64,000 nt of DNA from Novosphingobium profundi. Lineage in GTDB: Bacteria; Pseudomonadota; Alphaproteobacteria; Sphingomonadales; Sphingomonadaceae. The stretch is from contig NZ_JAIVLF010000001.1 in the NCBI RefSeq assembly GCF_020524485.1, positions 744,001 through 808,000 of the forward strand, in the 5' to 3' direction. A program made the translations under genes and the position numbers. The notes under the pieces were generated by a model. The model ran no database searches, was not told the origin of the DNA, and saw only the letters and a program-made list of their open reading frames with translations. Positions 38,904-47,884 of the stretch are shown here, one piece after another; within the stretch, counting starts at the first letter, position 1; each line of letters opens with the position of its first letter.

Positions 38904-41061
38904 GACCGGTGAGATCCTCGGGGTAGAAGTAGACGGGGCGCAAGGCGCCTTGCGCATAGAGTTCGGCCTGGTCGGCGAAGTGCGGCGAGGCCGGATCGCC
39001 GCTTTCCCCGCCCGCCGTGACGGCGAGCGCGCGGACCTTCGGGCCGAATTCGACCACGGCGACGAAGCTGTTGCCGCTCGTGCCATAGTACCTGGCCGTG
39101 TTGGGGTAAGGCTTCGCACCGAAGGAGGCGAGCGATCCCCAGACGGCCGAGGTGAAGGGCACCGGAAGGCTGGGCGCATCATCGTCGAAGTGGGGGGTGA
39201 GCGTGTTGTCGAGGCGCTGGAAGCGGTTGATGTCGCCCCAGGCCACGCGCCAGGTGCCAAAGTCGCGGGTGAGGCGCGCCACGGTGTCCGCAAGCGCGGC
39301 CAGCCGCGTGTCGCCATCGAGGTTGCGGGCGATGTAGTCGGGCAGTTGCAGGTGCGCGGCCTTGGCCTTGGCGCGGTAGTTCGCCCCCAAGGTGTCCCCC
39401 CAGACGACCGCCAATGAGGTGGCTTGCGAGGCATAGCCCCAGCGGTGGTCCCAGCGGCGCAGGAGCGTGATCGGCTCGGCCAGCGCGGCGCTGCGGGGAT
39501 CCTCTTCGGGCAGGGCGTCGTAGTCGGCCAGCAGGTGCGGGAGCAGCATGGCAAAGGCGGGCAGGTGGCTGTCGAAGGCGGCTTCCACCAGCGTTTCCAG
39601 CGTAAAGTCGGCGCGTCCTTCCAAAACGGCATCGGCGTGGACGCCGCGGTAGTTGGGGCCGAACTGGTCCATGTACTTGGGGAAGTCTTCCGGCCTGGGG
39701 CTGTCGGGGCCGGCCGCGTCCCAGGGCCAATCGTTGGTGTTGTGGACCCAGCCTACAGCGGGGTCGATGGCGCTGGGCAGGCTCTCCAGCGTGTGGAGGC
39801 CCTGCCAGTCGGTCGCAGGATCGGCGCCGTCGACGACCTCGGTATAGTCGAAGGTGTCGTCGCGCACGGGCACGAACTGGGGGTGGAGATAGGCGATTTC
39901 GCCCTGGGTATCGGCAAAGATCGTGTCGTTCGAGGAATTGGCGCGCCGCTCGGCCACGTCCAGGTAGCTGGCCAAATCCTTGGTCTTGGTGCGCAGCCAG
40001 GATTGTTCGAGGGCGGGAATCGGCTTCCACATGAGCGCCTGCGCGATCCACTTGCCGCCGTGTTCGGCAACGACGGGCCCGTGGTGGGTGCGGTAGACCG
40101 GGAAGGTGCGGGTGCCCTTCGTGCCGTCCTCGCGGCGGTAGGCGAGGGTGAGGCTTTCCTCTGTCACCGGGCGCAGTTCGTCCCCATAGCGGGTGAAGCG
40201 CGCGCCGTCCTTCTCGACCACGGTCTCGGCAAAACTGTCGATGTTGTCGACGCCCGAGGAGGTGTGCATCCAGCCGGTCCTGGTGTTGAAGCCCTGGTAG
40301 ATGAAGAACTGGCCCCAGGTGCTGGCGCCATAGGCGTTGAGGCCCTCTTCGCTCGTCATCTGCAGTTCGGAGCGGAAGTAGAAGCTGGTGTGCGGGTTGA
40401 TGAGGAGGAGCGCGTGGCCGTTCTTCGTGTTGGTGGGCGCAATGGCGATGCCGTTGGAGCCGCTCGGCTCGCGCGGGGCCGCGCCGGTCTCCAGCGCGGT
40501 CAGCGCAATCTCGCGGCTTTCATATAAGGCCTGGAGCTGGCTGAGCGGGATCGAGCGCTCGATGTCGCCGCCGATGCTGCCTTCGGTGAAGGACAGCGCC
40601 ATCCACGGCTCGAACCGGGTCAGGACGCGGGGGCGTACATCGGGGTGGGTGGCGAGGTAATAGTTGAGCCCGTCCGCCCAGGCGTCCATCAGCGCGCGCA
40701 GCCAGACCGGACTTTCGCTGTACTGGGTCCTGAGCCTCGCGGGATCGACGAAGAGGCGCTGGCGCAGGTCCTGCCAGATCGCGCTTTCCCCTTCCGCCTC
40801 GGCCACGCGGCCAAGGGCAGTCAGGTAGTTCATCTCGATGCGCGGGAAGTCGTCTTCGGCCTGCGCGTAGATTGCCCCGAAGACGGCATCGGCGTCCGTT
40901 GTGCCGTGGACGTGGGCGATGCCCCAGTCATCCCGCGTGATCGTCACGTCCTTCGCGTGGGCCGACCAGCGCGCGGATTCGGGGGGCGGGGCGGCGCTCG
41001 CCTGAACGGGTGCAAGGCTGGAGGCGAGGAGGGCGGCAAGGAGGATAGCGGGGCGTGTCAT
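38872..41061 (-). CDS. Penicillin-acylase-family Ntn hydrolase
   Basis: A 729-residue exported protein with signal peptide ending PVQASA. It has the S45 layout: DVTITRDDWGIAHVHG near the start (alpha chain), a linker, and the autocleavage site EPSGSNGIAI, giving S202 as the new N-terminal nucleophile of the beta chain, then INPHTSFYFR and later NTNDWPW. Family members hydrolyse beta-lactam side chains, acyl-homoserine lactones or similar amides; which one cannot be read here. It is divergent from the RND pump and overlaps the 2H-phosphoesterase gene downstream. Confidence 0.87.
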   Translation of the reverse strand: MTRPAILLAALLASSLAPVQASAAPPPESARWSAHAKDVTITRDDWGIAHVHGTTDADAVFGAIYAQAEDDFPRIEMNYLTALGRVAEAEGESAIWQDLRQRLFVDPARLRTQYSESPVWLRALMDAWADGLNYYLATHPDVRPRVLTRFEPWMALSFTEGSIGGDIERSIPLSQLQALYESREIALTALETGAAPREPSGSNGIAIAPTNTKNGHALLLINPHTSFYFRSELQMTSEEGLNAYGASTWGQFFIYQGFNTRTGWMHTSSGVDNIDSFAETVVEKDGARFTRYGDELRPVTEESLTLAYRREDGTKGTRTFPVYRTHHGPVVAEHGGKWIAQALMWKPIPALEQSWLRTKTKDLASYLDVAERRANSSNDTIFADTQGEIAYLHPQFVPVRDDTFDYTEVVDGADPATDWQGLHTLESLPSAIDPAVGWVHNTNDWPWDAAGPDSPRPEDFPKYMDQFGPNYRGVHADAVLEGRADFTLETLVEAAFDSHLPAFAMLLPHLLADYDALPEEDPRSAALAEPITLLRRWDHRWGYASQATSLAVVWGDTLGANYRAKAKAAHLQLPDYIARNLDGDTRLAALADTVARLTRDFGTWRVAWGDINRFQRLDNTLTPHFDDDAPSLPVPFTSAVWGSLASFGAKPYPNTARYYGTSGNSFVAVVEFGPKVRALAVTAGGESGDPASPHFADQAELYAQGALRPVYFYPEDLTGHVEKRYHPGG

Positions 41062-41185
41062 CGTCTGCTGGTGCTATGCGTGCGGTCTGCGCGAGGCAAG
41101 CGTGGTGAGAGCGGAACGCGCCGGAGGGGATCGCCGGGGCCTCTCGGACCTGCCCTTCGTTGCAATTCCTGCACAATCGAACGCA

Positions 41186-41256
41186 ATAACCGTACAGCGC
41201 GGTATATTGACGAATTGTGTCTAAAGAGTCACTGGCCAACCGTTCTGTACGGTTAT
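41186..41256. promoter_or_regulatory. Perfect 12-bp inverted repeat upstream of the RND pump
   Basis: ATAACCGTACAG (41186-41197) and its exact reverse complement CTGTACGGTTAT (41245-41256) flank a 47-base spacer that holds GGTATATTGAC-like promoter material. The right arm touches the adaptor gene's first ATG. The ACCGTA/GGTAT elements recall the dyad near the pump's TetR gene, so this is a plausible regulator site, possibly with paired binding. Confidence 0.5.
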
Positions 41257-42448
41257 GGAGTGTCCGTTGTTGTCCATGTTTTCGCCGCTTGCGGGAGATG
41301 CCCCCCGATCCGCACGGCGCTCGCGCACCAGAGGCGCTGCCTGTGGCGCTGCGTTGGCCCTGATCCTCACGCTGGGCGCCTGCGCCGGTGAACCCGAAGC
41401 CAAGGCGCCCGAGCCCGCGCGGGTCGATGTCATGGTCATGCAGCCGCGCGATCTGCCCCGCGACATGGACTTTTCCGGGCGTACGCGCGCCTATCGCGTC
41501 GCCGAGATCCGCCCGCAGGTGAATGGCATCCTGCAGCGCCGTTTCTTCACAGAGGGCGTGGATGTCGCCAAGGGGCAGACGCTCTACCAGATCGACCCCT
41601 CGGTCTATCAGGCGACCTACAACCGCGCGGTGGCGAACCTCGCCTCGGCCCGCAATCTGGCCCGCCGCTACGAGGATCTCGTCGCCGACAAGGTCGTCTC
41701 GCGCCAGCAGCGCGACGATGCCGTGGCCGCCTGGCACCAGGCCGAGGCCGAAGTGCAGGCGGCCCGCATCGACCTGCAGCGCACGCACCTGTCCTCGCCC
41801 ATCACCGGGCGCATCGGCCGTTCGCTGACGACCGAGGGCGCGCTCGTCTCGGCCGATCAGGCGGTGGCGCTGACCACGGTGACGCAGCTCGACCCGATCT
41901 TCGTCGACATCCAGCAGTCGAGCGATGAACTCCTGCGCCTGCGTCGCCATCTCACCGACAAGAACCTGACGGCGGGGAGCGGTGCGAACATCCCGGTCGA
42001 ACTCACACTGGAGGACGGCAAGCCCTATGAGATCAAGGGCAAGCTCTCGTTCTCCGAAGTGAATGTCGATCCGGGCACGGGCATGACCACGCTGCGCGCG
42101 ATCTTCCCCAACCCCGAGCACCTGCTGCTGCCGGGCATGTACGTGCGCGCCAAGGTGCGGGCCTCGGTGGCGGAGAACGCGTTTCTGGTTCCCCAGAACG
42201 CGATCTCGCGCGACATCCACGCCGATCCTTTCGTCTACGTGGTGGCCAAGGACGGCAGCGCCAAGGAAGCGCGCGTCACTCTCGATGGATCGAGCGGCAG
42301 TTCCTGGATTGTCACGCAGGGGCTCCATGCCGGGGACCGGGTGATCACCAACGGCCTCGAAGCCGTGCGCCCGGGCGCCAAGGTTGCGGTCGAGGAGGTC
42401 TCTGGCGGCGGCGCTGCCAAGCGCGTGGCGAGCGCGGAGACCCACTGA
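41255..42448 (+). CDS. RND efflux periplasmic adaptor (membrane fusion) lipoprotein
   Basis: Up to 397 residues. ATG 41255 overlaps the inverted repeat; ATG 41276 is an equally plausible start. A lipoprotein signal ends LTLGAC. AcrA/MexA-like order: RTRAYRVAEIRPQVNGILQRRFF (lipoyl half), a coiled-coil hairpin about 110-170 (NLASARNLARRYEDLV, AAWHQAEAEVQAARID), the returning lipoyl half SSPITGRIGRSLTTEGALV, and beta-barrel and membrane-proximal domains (GTGMTTLRAIFPNPEHLLLPGMYV). It forms a tripartite pump with the next two genes, ending one base before the permease start. Confidence 0.9.
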   Translation: MECPLLSMFSPLAGDAPRSARRSRTRGAACGAALALILTLGACAGEPEAKAPEPARVDVMVMQPRDLPRDMDFSGRTRAYRVAEIRPQVNGILQRRFFTEGVDVAKGQTLYQIDPSVYQATYNRAVANLASARNLARRYEDLVADKVVSRQQRDDAVAAWHQAEAEVQAARIDLQRTHLSSPITGRIGRSLTTEGALVSADQAVALTTVTQLDPIFVDIQQSSDELLRLRRHLTDKNLTAGSGANIPVELTLEDGKPYEIKGKLSFSEVNVDPGTGMTTLRAIFPNPEHLLLPGMYVRAKVRASVAENAFLVPQNAISRDIHADPFVYVVAKDGSAKEARVTLDGSSGSSWIVTQGLHAGDRVITNGLEAVRPGAKVAVEEVSGGGAAKRVASAETH

Positions 42449-42449
42449 G

Positions 42450-45400
42450 ATGGCCCGCTATTTCATCGACAGACCCGTCTTCGCATGGGTCATCGCGCTC
42501 ATCATCATGCTGGTGGGCGCGATCTTCGTGGTCTCGCTGCCGATTGCGCAGTACCCCAATATCGCGCCGCCCCCGATCACGGTCTCGGTCACGTATCCCG
42601 GCGCCTCGGCCGAAACGGTGCGCGACACGGTGATCCAGCCCATCGAGCAGCAGATGTACGGCCTCGATGGCCTGGAATACATGTCGGCCAACGCGCAGGC
42701 CGATGGTTCGGCGCAGATCGTGCTGACCTTCATCCAGGGCACCGATCCCAACATTGCGCAGGTACAGGTCCAGAACAAGCTCTCGCTTGCCCAGCCCATG
42801 CTGCCCGCCGAAGTGGTGGCGCAGGGGCTCTCGGTGACCAAGGCCACGCGCAACTTCATGCTGGTCGCCTCCTTCACCTCGAAGGACCACTCGATGGACC
42901 GCGCGGCCATCGGTGATTACCTCGCCTCGAACGTGACCAATCCGCTCGCGCGTATTTCGGGCGTGGGCGACTATATCCTGTTCGGCTCCGAATACGCGAT
43001 GCGCATCTGGGTCAAGCCGGAACGCCTGCAAAGCTTTGGCCTCACCATCAGCGACGTCCAGAACGCGATTGCCAGCCAGAACGTGCAGGTCTCTTCAGGC
43101 GAGATCGGCGGGCTGCCGGCACGCAAGGGCCAGTTGCTTGACGCCACCGTGGTCGGCCCGACACGCTTCACCGACCCCGAACAGTTCCGCAATGTCCTCC
43201 TCAAGGTGAACACCGACGGTTCGCAGGTGCGCCTCAAGGACGTGGCCGATGTCGAGCTCAACAGCCAGAACATGCAGCCGCGCGGCCTGATGAATGGCAG
43301 CGACACCGCTGCCATCGGCATCAACCTTGCCCCCGGCGCCAACCAGATGGAAGTGGCAGCCGCGATCAAGAGCGAACTGACCCGGCTGGAGCAGTATTTC
43401 CCGGAAGGCCTCACGGTCAATTTCCCCTACGACACGACACCCGTCGTCAAGCTCTCGCTGGAAGAAGTGGTCGAGACCCTGATCGTCGCGATCCTTCTGG
43501 TGGTGGGCGTGATGTACCTCTTTCTTCAGAACGTGCGCGCGACTCTGATCCCGACCATCGCGGTGCCGGTCGTGCTCCTGGGCACGTTCGCTGTCCTTGG
43601 CTTCTTCGGCTTTACCATCAACACCCTGAGCATGCTGGGGATGGTGCTGGCCATCGGCCTGCTGGTCGATGACGCCATCGTCGTCGTCGAGAACGTCGAG
43701 CGCCTGATGGTCGAGGAACACCTCAGCCCGCTTGAGGCCACGCGCAAGTCGATGGACCAGATCACCGGCGCACTGGTGGGCATTGCTCTTGTCATCTCGA
43801 CGGTGTTCCTGCCGATGGCCTTCTTCGGCGGCTCTGCGGGCGTGGTCTATCGCCAGTTCTCGATCACCATCATCTCCTCGATGCTGCTGTCGGCCTTCGT
43901 GGCGATCACCTTCACCCCGGCTCTGTGCGCCACGATCCTGAAGCCCCACGACCCGTCCAAGGCCAAGAAGAGTGGCTTCTTCCACGGCTTCAACACGCGC
44001 TATGACGCCATGGTCCAGCGCTACGGAGGGGGTGTTGCCGGTGTGCTTCGCCACATGCGCCCCGCGGCCATCGTCTATGTCGCGTTGACCGCGGGCACGC
44101 TCTACCTGCTGCAGGTCCTGCCTTCGGGCTTCATGCCCGAGGAGGACCAGAGCACTGTCTTCGTGCAGGTCCAGCTCAAGCCCGGATCGACCGCGGAGAT
44201 GACCGAGAAGGTCAACAACGACATTCGTGCCTACTTCCAGGACCACGAGAAGGAGGCCGTGAACAGCGTGCTCTCGGTCATGGGCTTCAACTTTGGCGGG
44301 CGCGCGCAGGATGCGGGCATCGTCATCGTCGGCCTCAAGGATTTCGAGGAGCGCGAGGGCGCTGAGAACACCGCGATGGCGGTGGTGGAGCGGGCCATGG
44401 CGCACTTCCACGACTACAAGGGCGCAACGGTAACCCCCTTCCTGCCGCCTGCCGTCATGGAACTGGGCAACGCCAGCGGCTTCGACCTGGAACTGGAGGA
44501 TCGCGGGCATCTGGGCCATGACAAGCTGATCGCCGCGCGCAACCAGCTCCTCGCCAAGGCCCGCAGCGATCCGCGTCTGGTCGCTGTGCGGCCCAACGGC
44601 CTCGACGACATTCCCCAGGCCCACTTCGTGATCGACCGCGAGAAGGCCGAGGCGCAAGGCGTCTCGATGGCCGAGATCAACACGACGCTGCAAGGCTCGT
44701 TCGGCCAGCTCTACGTCAACCAGTTCACGCGGTCGGGGCGCACCAAGCGCGTCTTCATCCAGGGCGAGATCGACAAGCGCATGCAGCCCGAGGACCTCGA
44801 TTACTGGTACCTGCGCAATGACCAGGGCCAGATGGTCCCGCTCTCGGGCGTCGTGCGCATCGACTGGAAGGTCGGCGCACAGAAGCTGGAGCGTTACAAC
44901 GGCGTGGAATCCATCGAGATACTGGGCGAACCGGCGCGCGGCGTCAGCTCGGGCGAAGCGATGGCGATCATGGAAGGCTATATCGACGAACTGCCCGAAG
45001 GCATCAGCCATGAATGGACCTCGGTGTCCTTCGAGCAGGAGCAGTCGTCCGGCCAGGCGGGCAAGCTTTACGTGGTCTCGATTGTCGCGGTGCTGCTGTG
45101 CCTGGCCGCGCTCTACGAAAGCTCGGCGATCCCTGTCGCAGTGATCCTGGCGGTGCCACTGGGCGTGCTGGGGGCAGTGGCGGCCTCGCTGATGCGCGGC
45201 CTGCAGAACGACATCTATTTCCAGGTCGGTCTGCTCACCACCGTGGGCCTTGCCACCAAGAACTCGATCCTCATCGTCGAGTTCGCGCGCGAGGGCTACG
45301 ACCAGGGCATGGAGCTGGTCGAGGCGGCGATCCACGCCGCCAAGGAGCGCTTGCGCCCGATCCTGATGACCTCCTTCGCCTTCATTCTGGGGACGCTGCC

Positions 45401-45617
45401 GCTGGCGGTTGCCTCGGGCGCAGGCGCGGGTTCGCACGTCGCCATCGGCACGGCGGTCGTGGGCGGCATGATCGGGGCGACTATCCTCGTGATCTTCCTC
45501 GTGCCTGCCTTCTTTGTGGGCGTGATGAGGCTCTTCAACGTGCCGCGTCAGGACTACTCCAAGCCGCATTCAGGCCCCACGCCTTACATTCCCGAGCACA
45601 CCGGACAGGAGGCATGA
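42450..45617 (+). CDS. HAE1-type RND efflux permease
   Basis: A 1055-residue inner-membrane proton/drug antiporter started at ATG 42450 (MARYFIDRPVFAWV). It is AcrB/MexB-like throughout: TM1 FAWVIALIIMLVGAIFVV, porter domain ATRNFMLVASF, TM4 GLLVDDAIVVVENVERL with the paired aspartates for proton relay, and the second half TTVGLATKNSILIVEFA. Length matches the hydrophobe/amphiphile efflux family. It pumps hydrophobic drugs, solvents or detergents from periplasm to exterior. Its stop overlaps the next gene's first ATG. Confidence 0.93.
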   Translation: MARYFIDRPVFAWVIALIIMLVGAIFVVSLPIAQYPNIAPPPITVSVTYPGASAETVRDTVIQPIEQQMYGLDGLEYMSANAQADGSAQIVLTFIQGTDPNIAQVQVQNKLSLAQPMLPAEVVAQGLSVTKATRNFMLVASFTSKDHSMDRAAIGDYLASNVTNPLARISGVGDYILFGSEYAMRIWVKPERLQSFGLTISDVQNAIASQNVQVSSGEIGGLPARKGQLLDATVVGPTRFTDPEQFRNVLLKVNTDGSQVRLKDVADVELNSQNMQPRGLMNGSDTAAIGINLAPGANQMEVAAAIKSELTRLEQYFPEGLTVNFPYDTTPVVKLSLEEVVETLIVAILLVVGVMYLFLQNVRATLIPTIAVPVVLLGTFAVLGFFGFTINTLSMLGMVLAIGLLVDDAIVVVENVERLMVEEHLSPLEATRKSMDQITGALVGIALVISTVFLPMAFFGGSAGVVYRQFSITIISSMLLSAFVAITFTPALCATILKPHDPSKAKKSGFFHGFNTRYDAMVQRYGGGVAGVLRHMRPAAIVYVALTAGTLYLLQVLPSGFMPEEDQSTVFVQVQLKPGSTAEMTEKVNNDIRAYFQDHEKEAVNSVLSVMGFNFGGRAQDAGIVIVGLKDFEEREGAENTAMAVVERAMAHFHDYKGATVTPFLPPAVMELGNASGFDLELEDRGHLGHDKLIAARNQLLAKARSDPRLVAVRPNGLDDIPQAHFVIDREKAEAQGVSMAEINTTLQGSFGQLYVNQFTRSGRTKRVFIQGEIDKRMQPEDLDYWYLRNDQGQMVPLSGVVRIDWKVGAQKLERYNGVESIEILGEPARGVSSGEAMAIMEGYIDELPEGISHEWTSVSFEQEQSSGQAGKLYVVSIVAVLLCLAALYESSAIPVAVILAVPLGVLGAVAASLMRGLQNDIYFQVGLLTTVGLATKNSILIVEFAREGYDQGMELVEAAIHAAKERLRPILMTSFAFILGTLPLAVASGAGAGSHVAIGTAVVGGMIGATILVIFLVPAFFVGVMRLFNVPRQDYSKPHSGPTPYIPEHTGQEA

Positions 45618-45619
45618 TC

Positions 45620-47062
45620 ATGCGCAAGGCACCCCTCACAAGCCTTCTGGCCCTGACCTTTGCAGGTGTCCTCGCGGGCTGTTCGTTCACCCCCAGGTAC
45701 GAACGCCCGGACCTGCCGGTGGCGCAGGACTGGCCCCAGCACCTGCAAGCCGCCGCCGGAGAGCCGGCCTTAGGAGAGGATGCGGAAAAGACCCTGCGTT
45801 GGGAGGAGTTCTACCGCTCTGCCCCCTTGCGCGAGGTCATCCGGCTTGGCCTTGAGAACAACCGCGACCTGCGTCAGGCCGTGCTCAATGTTCAGGCTTA
45901 TCGCGCGCGCTACCGCATTCAGCACGCGGACCTGTTTCCGATGCTGGAAGCGGGCGCGGACGGGTCGTTCCAGCGCCTGCCTGCCGATGTCTCGCAGACC
46001 GGGCAGGGCCATGTCTTCGAACAGTATGGCCTGGACGTGGGCACGACATCCTACGAGCTTGATCTCTTCGGCCGCATCCGCAGCCTCAATTCCGAGGCCA
46101 TGCAGACCTACCTCGCCAGCGAGCAGGCGCGCCGCGCAAGCCAGATCACGCTGGTTGCCAACATCGCCATCGCCTTCCTGACGCTGGAGATCGACCGGCA
46201 GCGCCTTGACCTCAGCCAGCGCACGCTCACCAACTACGAGGAGGCACTTGGCCTTGTCGAACGTGGACTGGAGGTCGGCACGGCGACCGAACTGGACCGG
46301 CGCCAGGCCGCAACGCTGGTGGCGCAGACCCAGGCCGAAGTGCAGCGCGGCACGCGCCTTGTCGCGACCGACACCAACGCGCTGCGCCTGCTGGTCGGGA
46401 CCGCGCTGCCCGAAGGCTTCGATAGCGGCTTCATCGCCGACGACACGATCCTGGCCCGCGTGCCCGCCGGGCTTCCTGCAGCCCTCCTCCAGCGCCGCCC
46501 CGACATCATGGAGGCCGAGCACCAACTGATGGCGGCCAACGCCGATATCGGCGCTGCGCGCGCGGCCTTCTTCCCGCAGGTGACCCTGACGGGTGCGGGA
46601 GGCACGGTGAGTGACGGCGTCTCGGGGCTCTTCGGTCATGGGCAGGGGACCTGGTCGTTCCTGCCGCATATCAGCCTGCCGATCTTCACCGGCGGACGGC
46701 TGAAGGGCAACCTGCGCTACGCCGAACTGACCCGCGACATGCGCGTGGCGGCCTACGAGAAGTCGATCCAGACCGCCTTTCGTGAAGTCTCCGATGGCCT
46801 TGCCGCACGCGTGACGTTTGGCCGGCAGCTGGCCGCGCAGCAGCGCGAGGTGGCGTCTTCGCAAGGCTATCTCGACCTCGCCGACAAGGCCTACCGGGGC
46901 GGGGTGCGCGACTATCTCGTCGTGCTCGACGCGCAGCGCACGGTCTTCTCCGCGCAGCAGCAGTACCTTGTCGATCACCTCGCGCAGCTGACCGGCGAGA
47001 TCCAGCTCTATCAGGCGCTGGGCGGTGGCTGGTCACCGCAGGACGACGCGACGTCCCTCTAG
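45620..47062 (+). CDS. RND outer-membrane factor (OprM/TolC-like lipoprotein)
   Basis: A 480-residue lipoprotein. ATG 45620 is chosen because AGGAGG at 45607-45612 is 7 bases away; the ATG at 45614, which overlaps the permease stop, is too close. The lipobox is LAGC. NodT-family features: YERPDLPVAQDWP, LGLENNRDLRQAVLNVQAYRARY, TSYELDLFGRIRSLN, LLQRRPDIMEAEHQLMAANADIGAARAAFFP (in parts), IFTGGRLKGNL. It forms the outer-membrane channel of the pump. Confidence 0.92.
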   Translation: MRKAPLTSLLALTFAGVLAGCSFTPRYERPDLPVAQDWPQHLQAAAGEPALGEDAEKTLRWEEFYRSAPLREVIRLGLENNRDLRQAVLNVQAYRARYRIQHADLFPMLEAGADGSFQRLPADVSQTGQGHVFEQYGLDVGTTSYELDLFGRIRSLNSEAMQTYLASEQARRASQITLVANIAIAFLTLEIDRQRLDLSQRTLTNYEEALGLVERGLEVGTATELDRRQAATLVAQTQAEVQRGTRLVATDTNALRLLVGTALPEGFDSGFIADDTILARVPAGLPAALLQRRPDIMEAEHQLMAANADIGAARAAFFPQVTLTGAGGTVSDGVSGLFGHGQGTWSFLPHISLPIFTGGRLKGNLRYAELTRDMRVAAYEKSIQTAFREVSDGLAARVTFGRQLAAQQREVASSQGYLDLADKAYRGGVRDYLVVLDAQRTVFSAQQQYLVDHLAQLTGEIQLYQALGGGWSPQDDATSL

Positions 47063-47162
47063 GACGCGACAGGCCCGGTCCACGCCGCCGTGTGTGGGCC
47101 GGGCTCTATCGTTTGCGGGACAGGGCGTCTTGCGAAGGGGCGGTCTTCGCTCCTATTGCGAA

Positions 47163-47178
47163 CGTACCGTATGGTATC
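47163..47178. promoter_or_regulatory. TetR-type operator candidate
   Basis: CGTACCGTATGGTATC contains the TACC-GTAT-GGTA dyad and lies 20-35 bases upstream of the GTG start of the TetR gene. It shares ACCGTA and GGTAT with the repeat upstream of the adaptor gene, which suggests one regulator for both. Confidence 0.5.
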
Positions 47179-47197
47179 TGAAAAGGGGGAGGACGCG

Positions 47198-47815
47198 GTG
47201 CGAAAGAAGACGCAGAGCAAGCGCGAGGAGATCGTCGCCATTGCCCGCGCGGCGTTCCTTGACGGGGGGTATGCAGCGACCTCGATGGCGACCATCGCGG
47301 CGCTCGTCGGAGGCTCGAAGGGCACCCTCTACGGCTATTTTTCCAGCAAGGAAGAGCTGTTCGGGGCGGTCGTGCGCGATGTCAGCGAAGAGCATGGGCT
47401 GCCCGTGCTGGCGCTGCTCGACGATCCGCAGGCCGACCTTGCCGAGACCATCTTCGCGCTCGCGCGCGCGCTCACCCGTTTCTTCGTGATGCCCGAGGCC
47501 ATCGCCCACTACCGTCTGGCGGTGGGGGAAGCGGGACGGTTCCCCAAGCTCGGCCAGATTTTCTTCGAGCAGGGCCAGAAAGAGGGCGAGGACATGGTGA
47601 CCGCCTGGCTGGAGGAGCGCATCGCGCGGGGTGAACTTGCGCCGCGCGCCCCGCGCCTCCTGGCCCAGCAGTTCGTGGCGCTGTGCAGGGCAGGGCCCTG
47701 GAACGCCCTCTTGATGGGCGCGCCCGAGCAGCCGGGCGAGGCACAGCTGGAGGAACTGGCCACACTGGCGGCGCAGACCTTCCTGGCCGCGCACGCGCTT
47801 CCCCACCCCGAGTGA
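47198..47815 (+). CDS. TetR/AcrR-family repressor of the RND pump
   Basis: A 205-residue regulator. GTG 47198 is preferred: GGGGGAGG lies five to six bases upstream, whereas the ATG at 47171 falls inside the dyad operator. The helix-turn-helix (FLDGGYAATSMATIAALVGGSKGTLYGYFSSKEELF, in parts) is typical of AcrR-like repressors; the C-terminal ligand domain matches the TetR_C group with LTRFFVMPEAIAHYRLAVGE. Direct position after the pump genes supports its role in their control. Confidence 0.88.
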   Translation: MRKKTQSKREEIVAIARAAFLDGGYAATSMATIAALVGGSKGTLYGYFSSKEELFGAVVRDVSEEHGLPVLALLDDPQADLAETIFALARALTRFFVMPEAIAHYRLAVGEAGRFPKLGQIFFEQGQKEGEDMVTAWLEERIARGELAPRAPRLLAQQFVALCRAGPWNALLMGAPEQPGEAQLEELATLAAQTFLAAHALPHPE

Positions 47816-47840
47816 TTTTGGGAGTGATTCTGGGAGTGAT
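47810..47840 (+). repeat. Short tandem repeat (12-bp units) at the end of the TetR gene
   Basis: GAGTGATTTTGG, GAGTGATTCTGG and a partial GAGTGAT follow each other. The TetR stop codon is in the first unit, and the repeat supplies in-frame TGA codons in each unit. It looks like a small slippage expansion. Confidence 0.6.
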
Positions 47841-47847
47841 GCCAAGA

Positions 47848-47875
47848 AGGGGCCGATGCACCCGCACCGGCCCCT
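47848..47875. terminator. Hairpin between convergent tetR and copB
   Basis: AGGGGCCG (47848-47855) pairs with CGGCCCCT (47868-47875) around a 12-base loop, between two convergent genes. No T run follows on either strand, so it is a probable bidirectional terminator only. Confidence 0.45.
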
Positions 47876-47884
47876 CGGGTCGCC

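Noticed and set aside
43095..45569. 824-codon open frame on the minus strand opposite the RND permease
   Set aside because: It is the high-GC reverse shadow of a well-recognised permease; its translation is His/Arg/Asp-rich without any family features.
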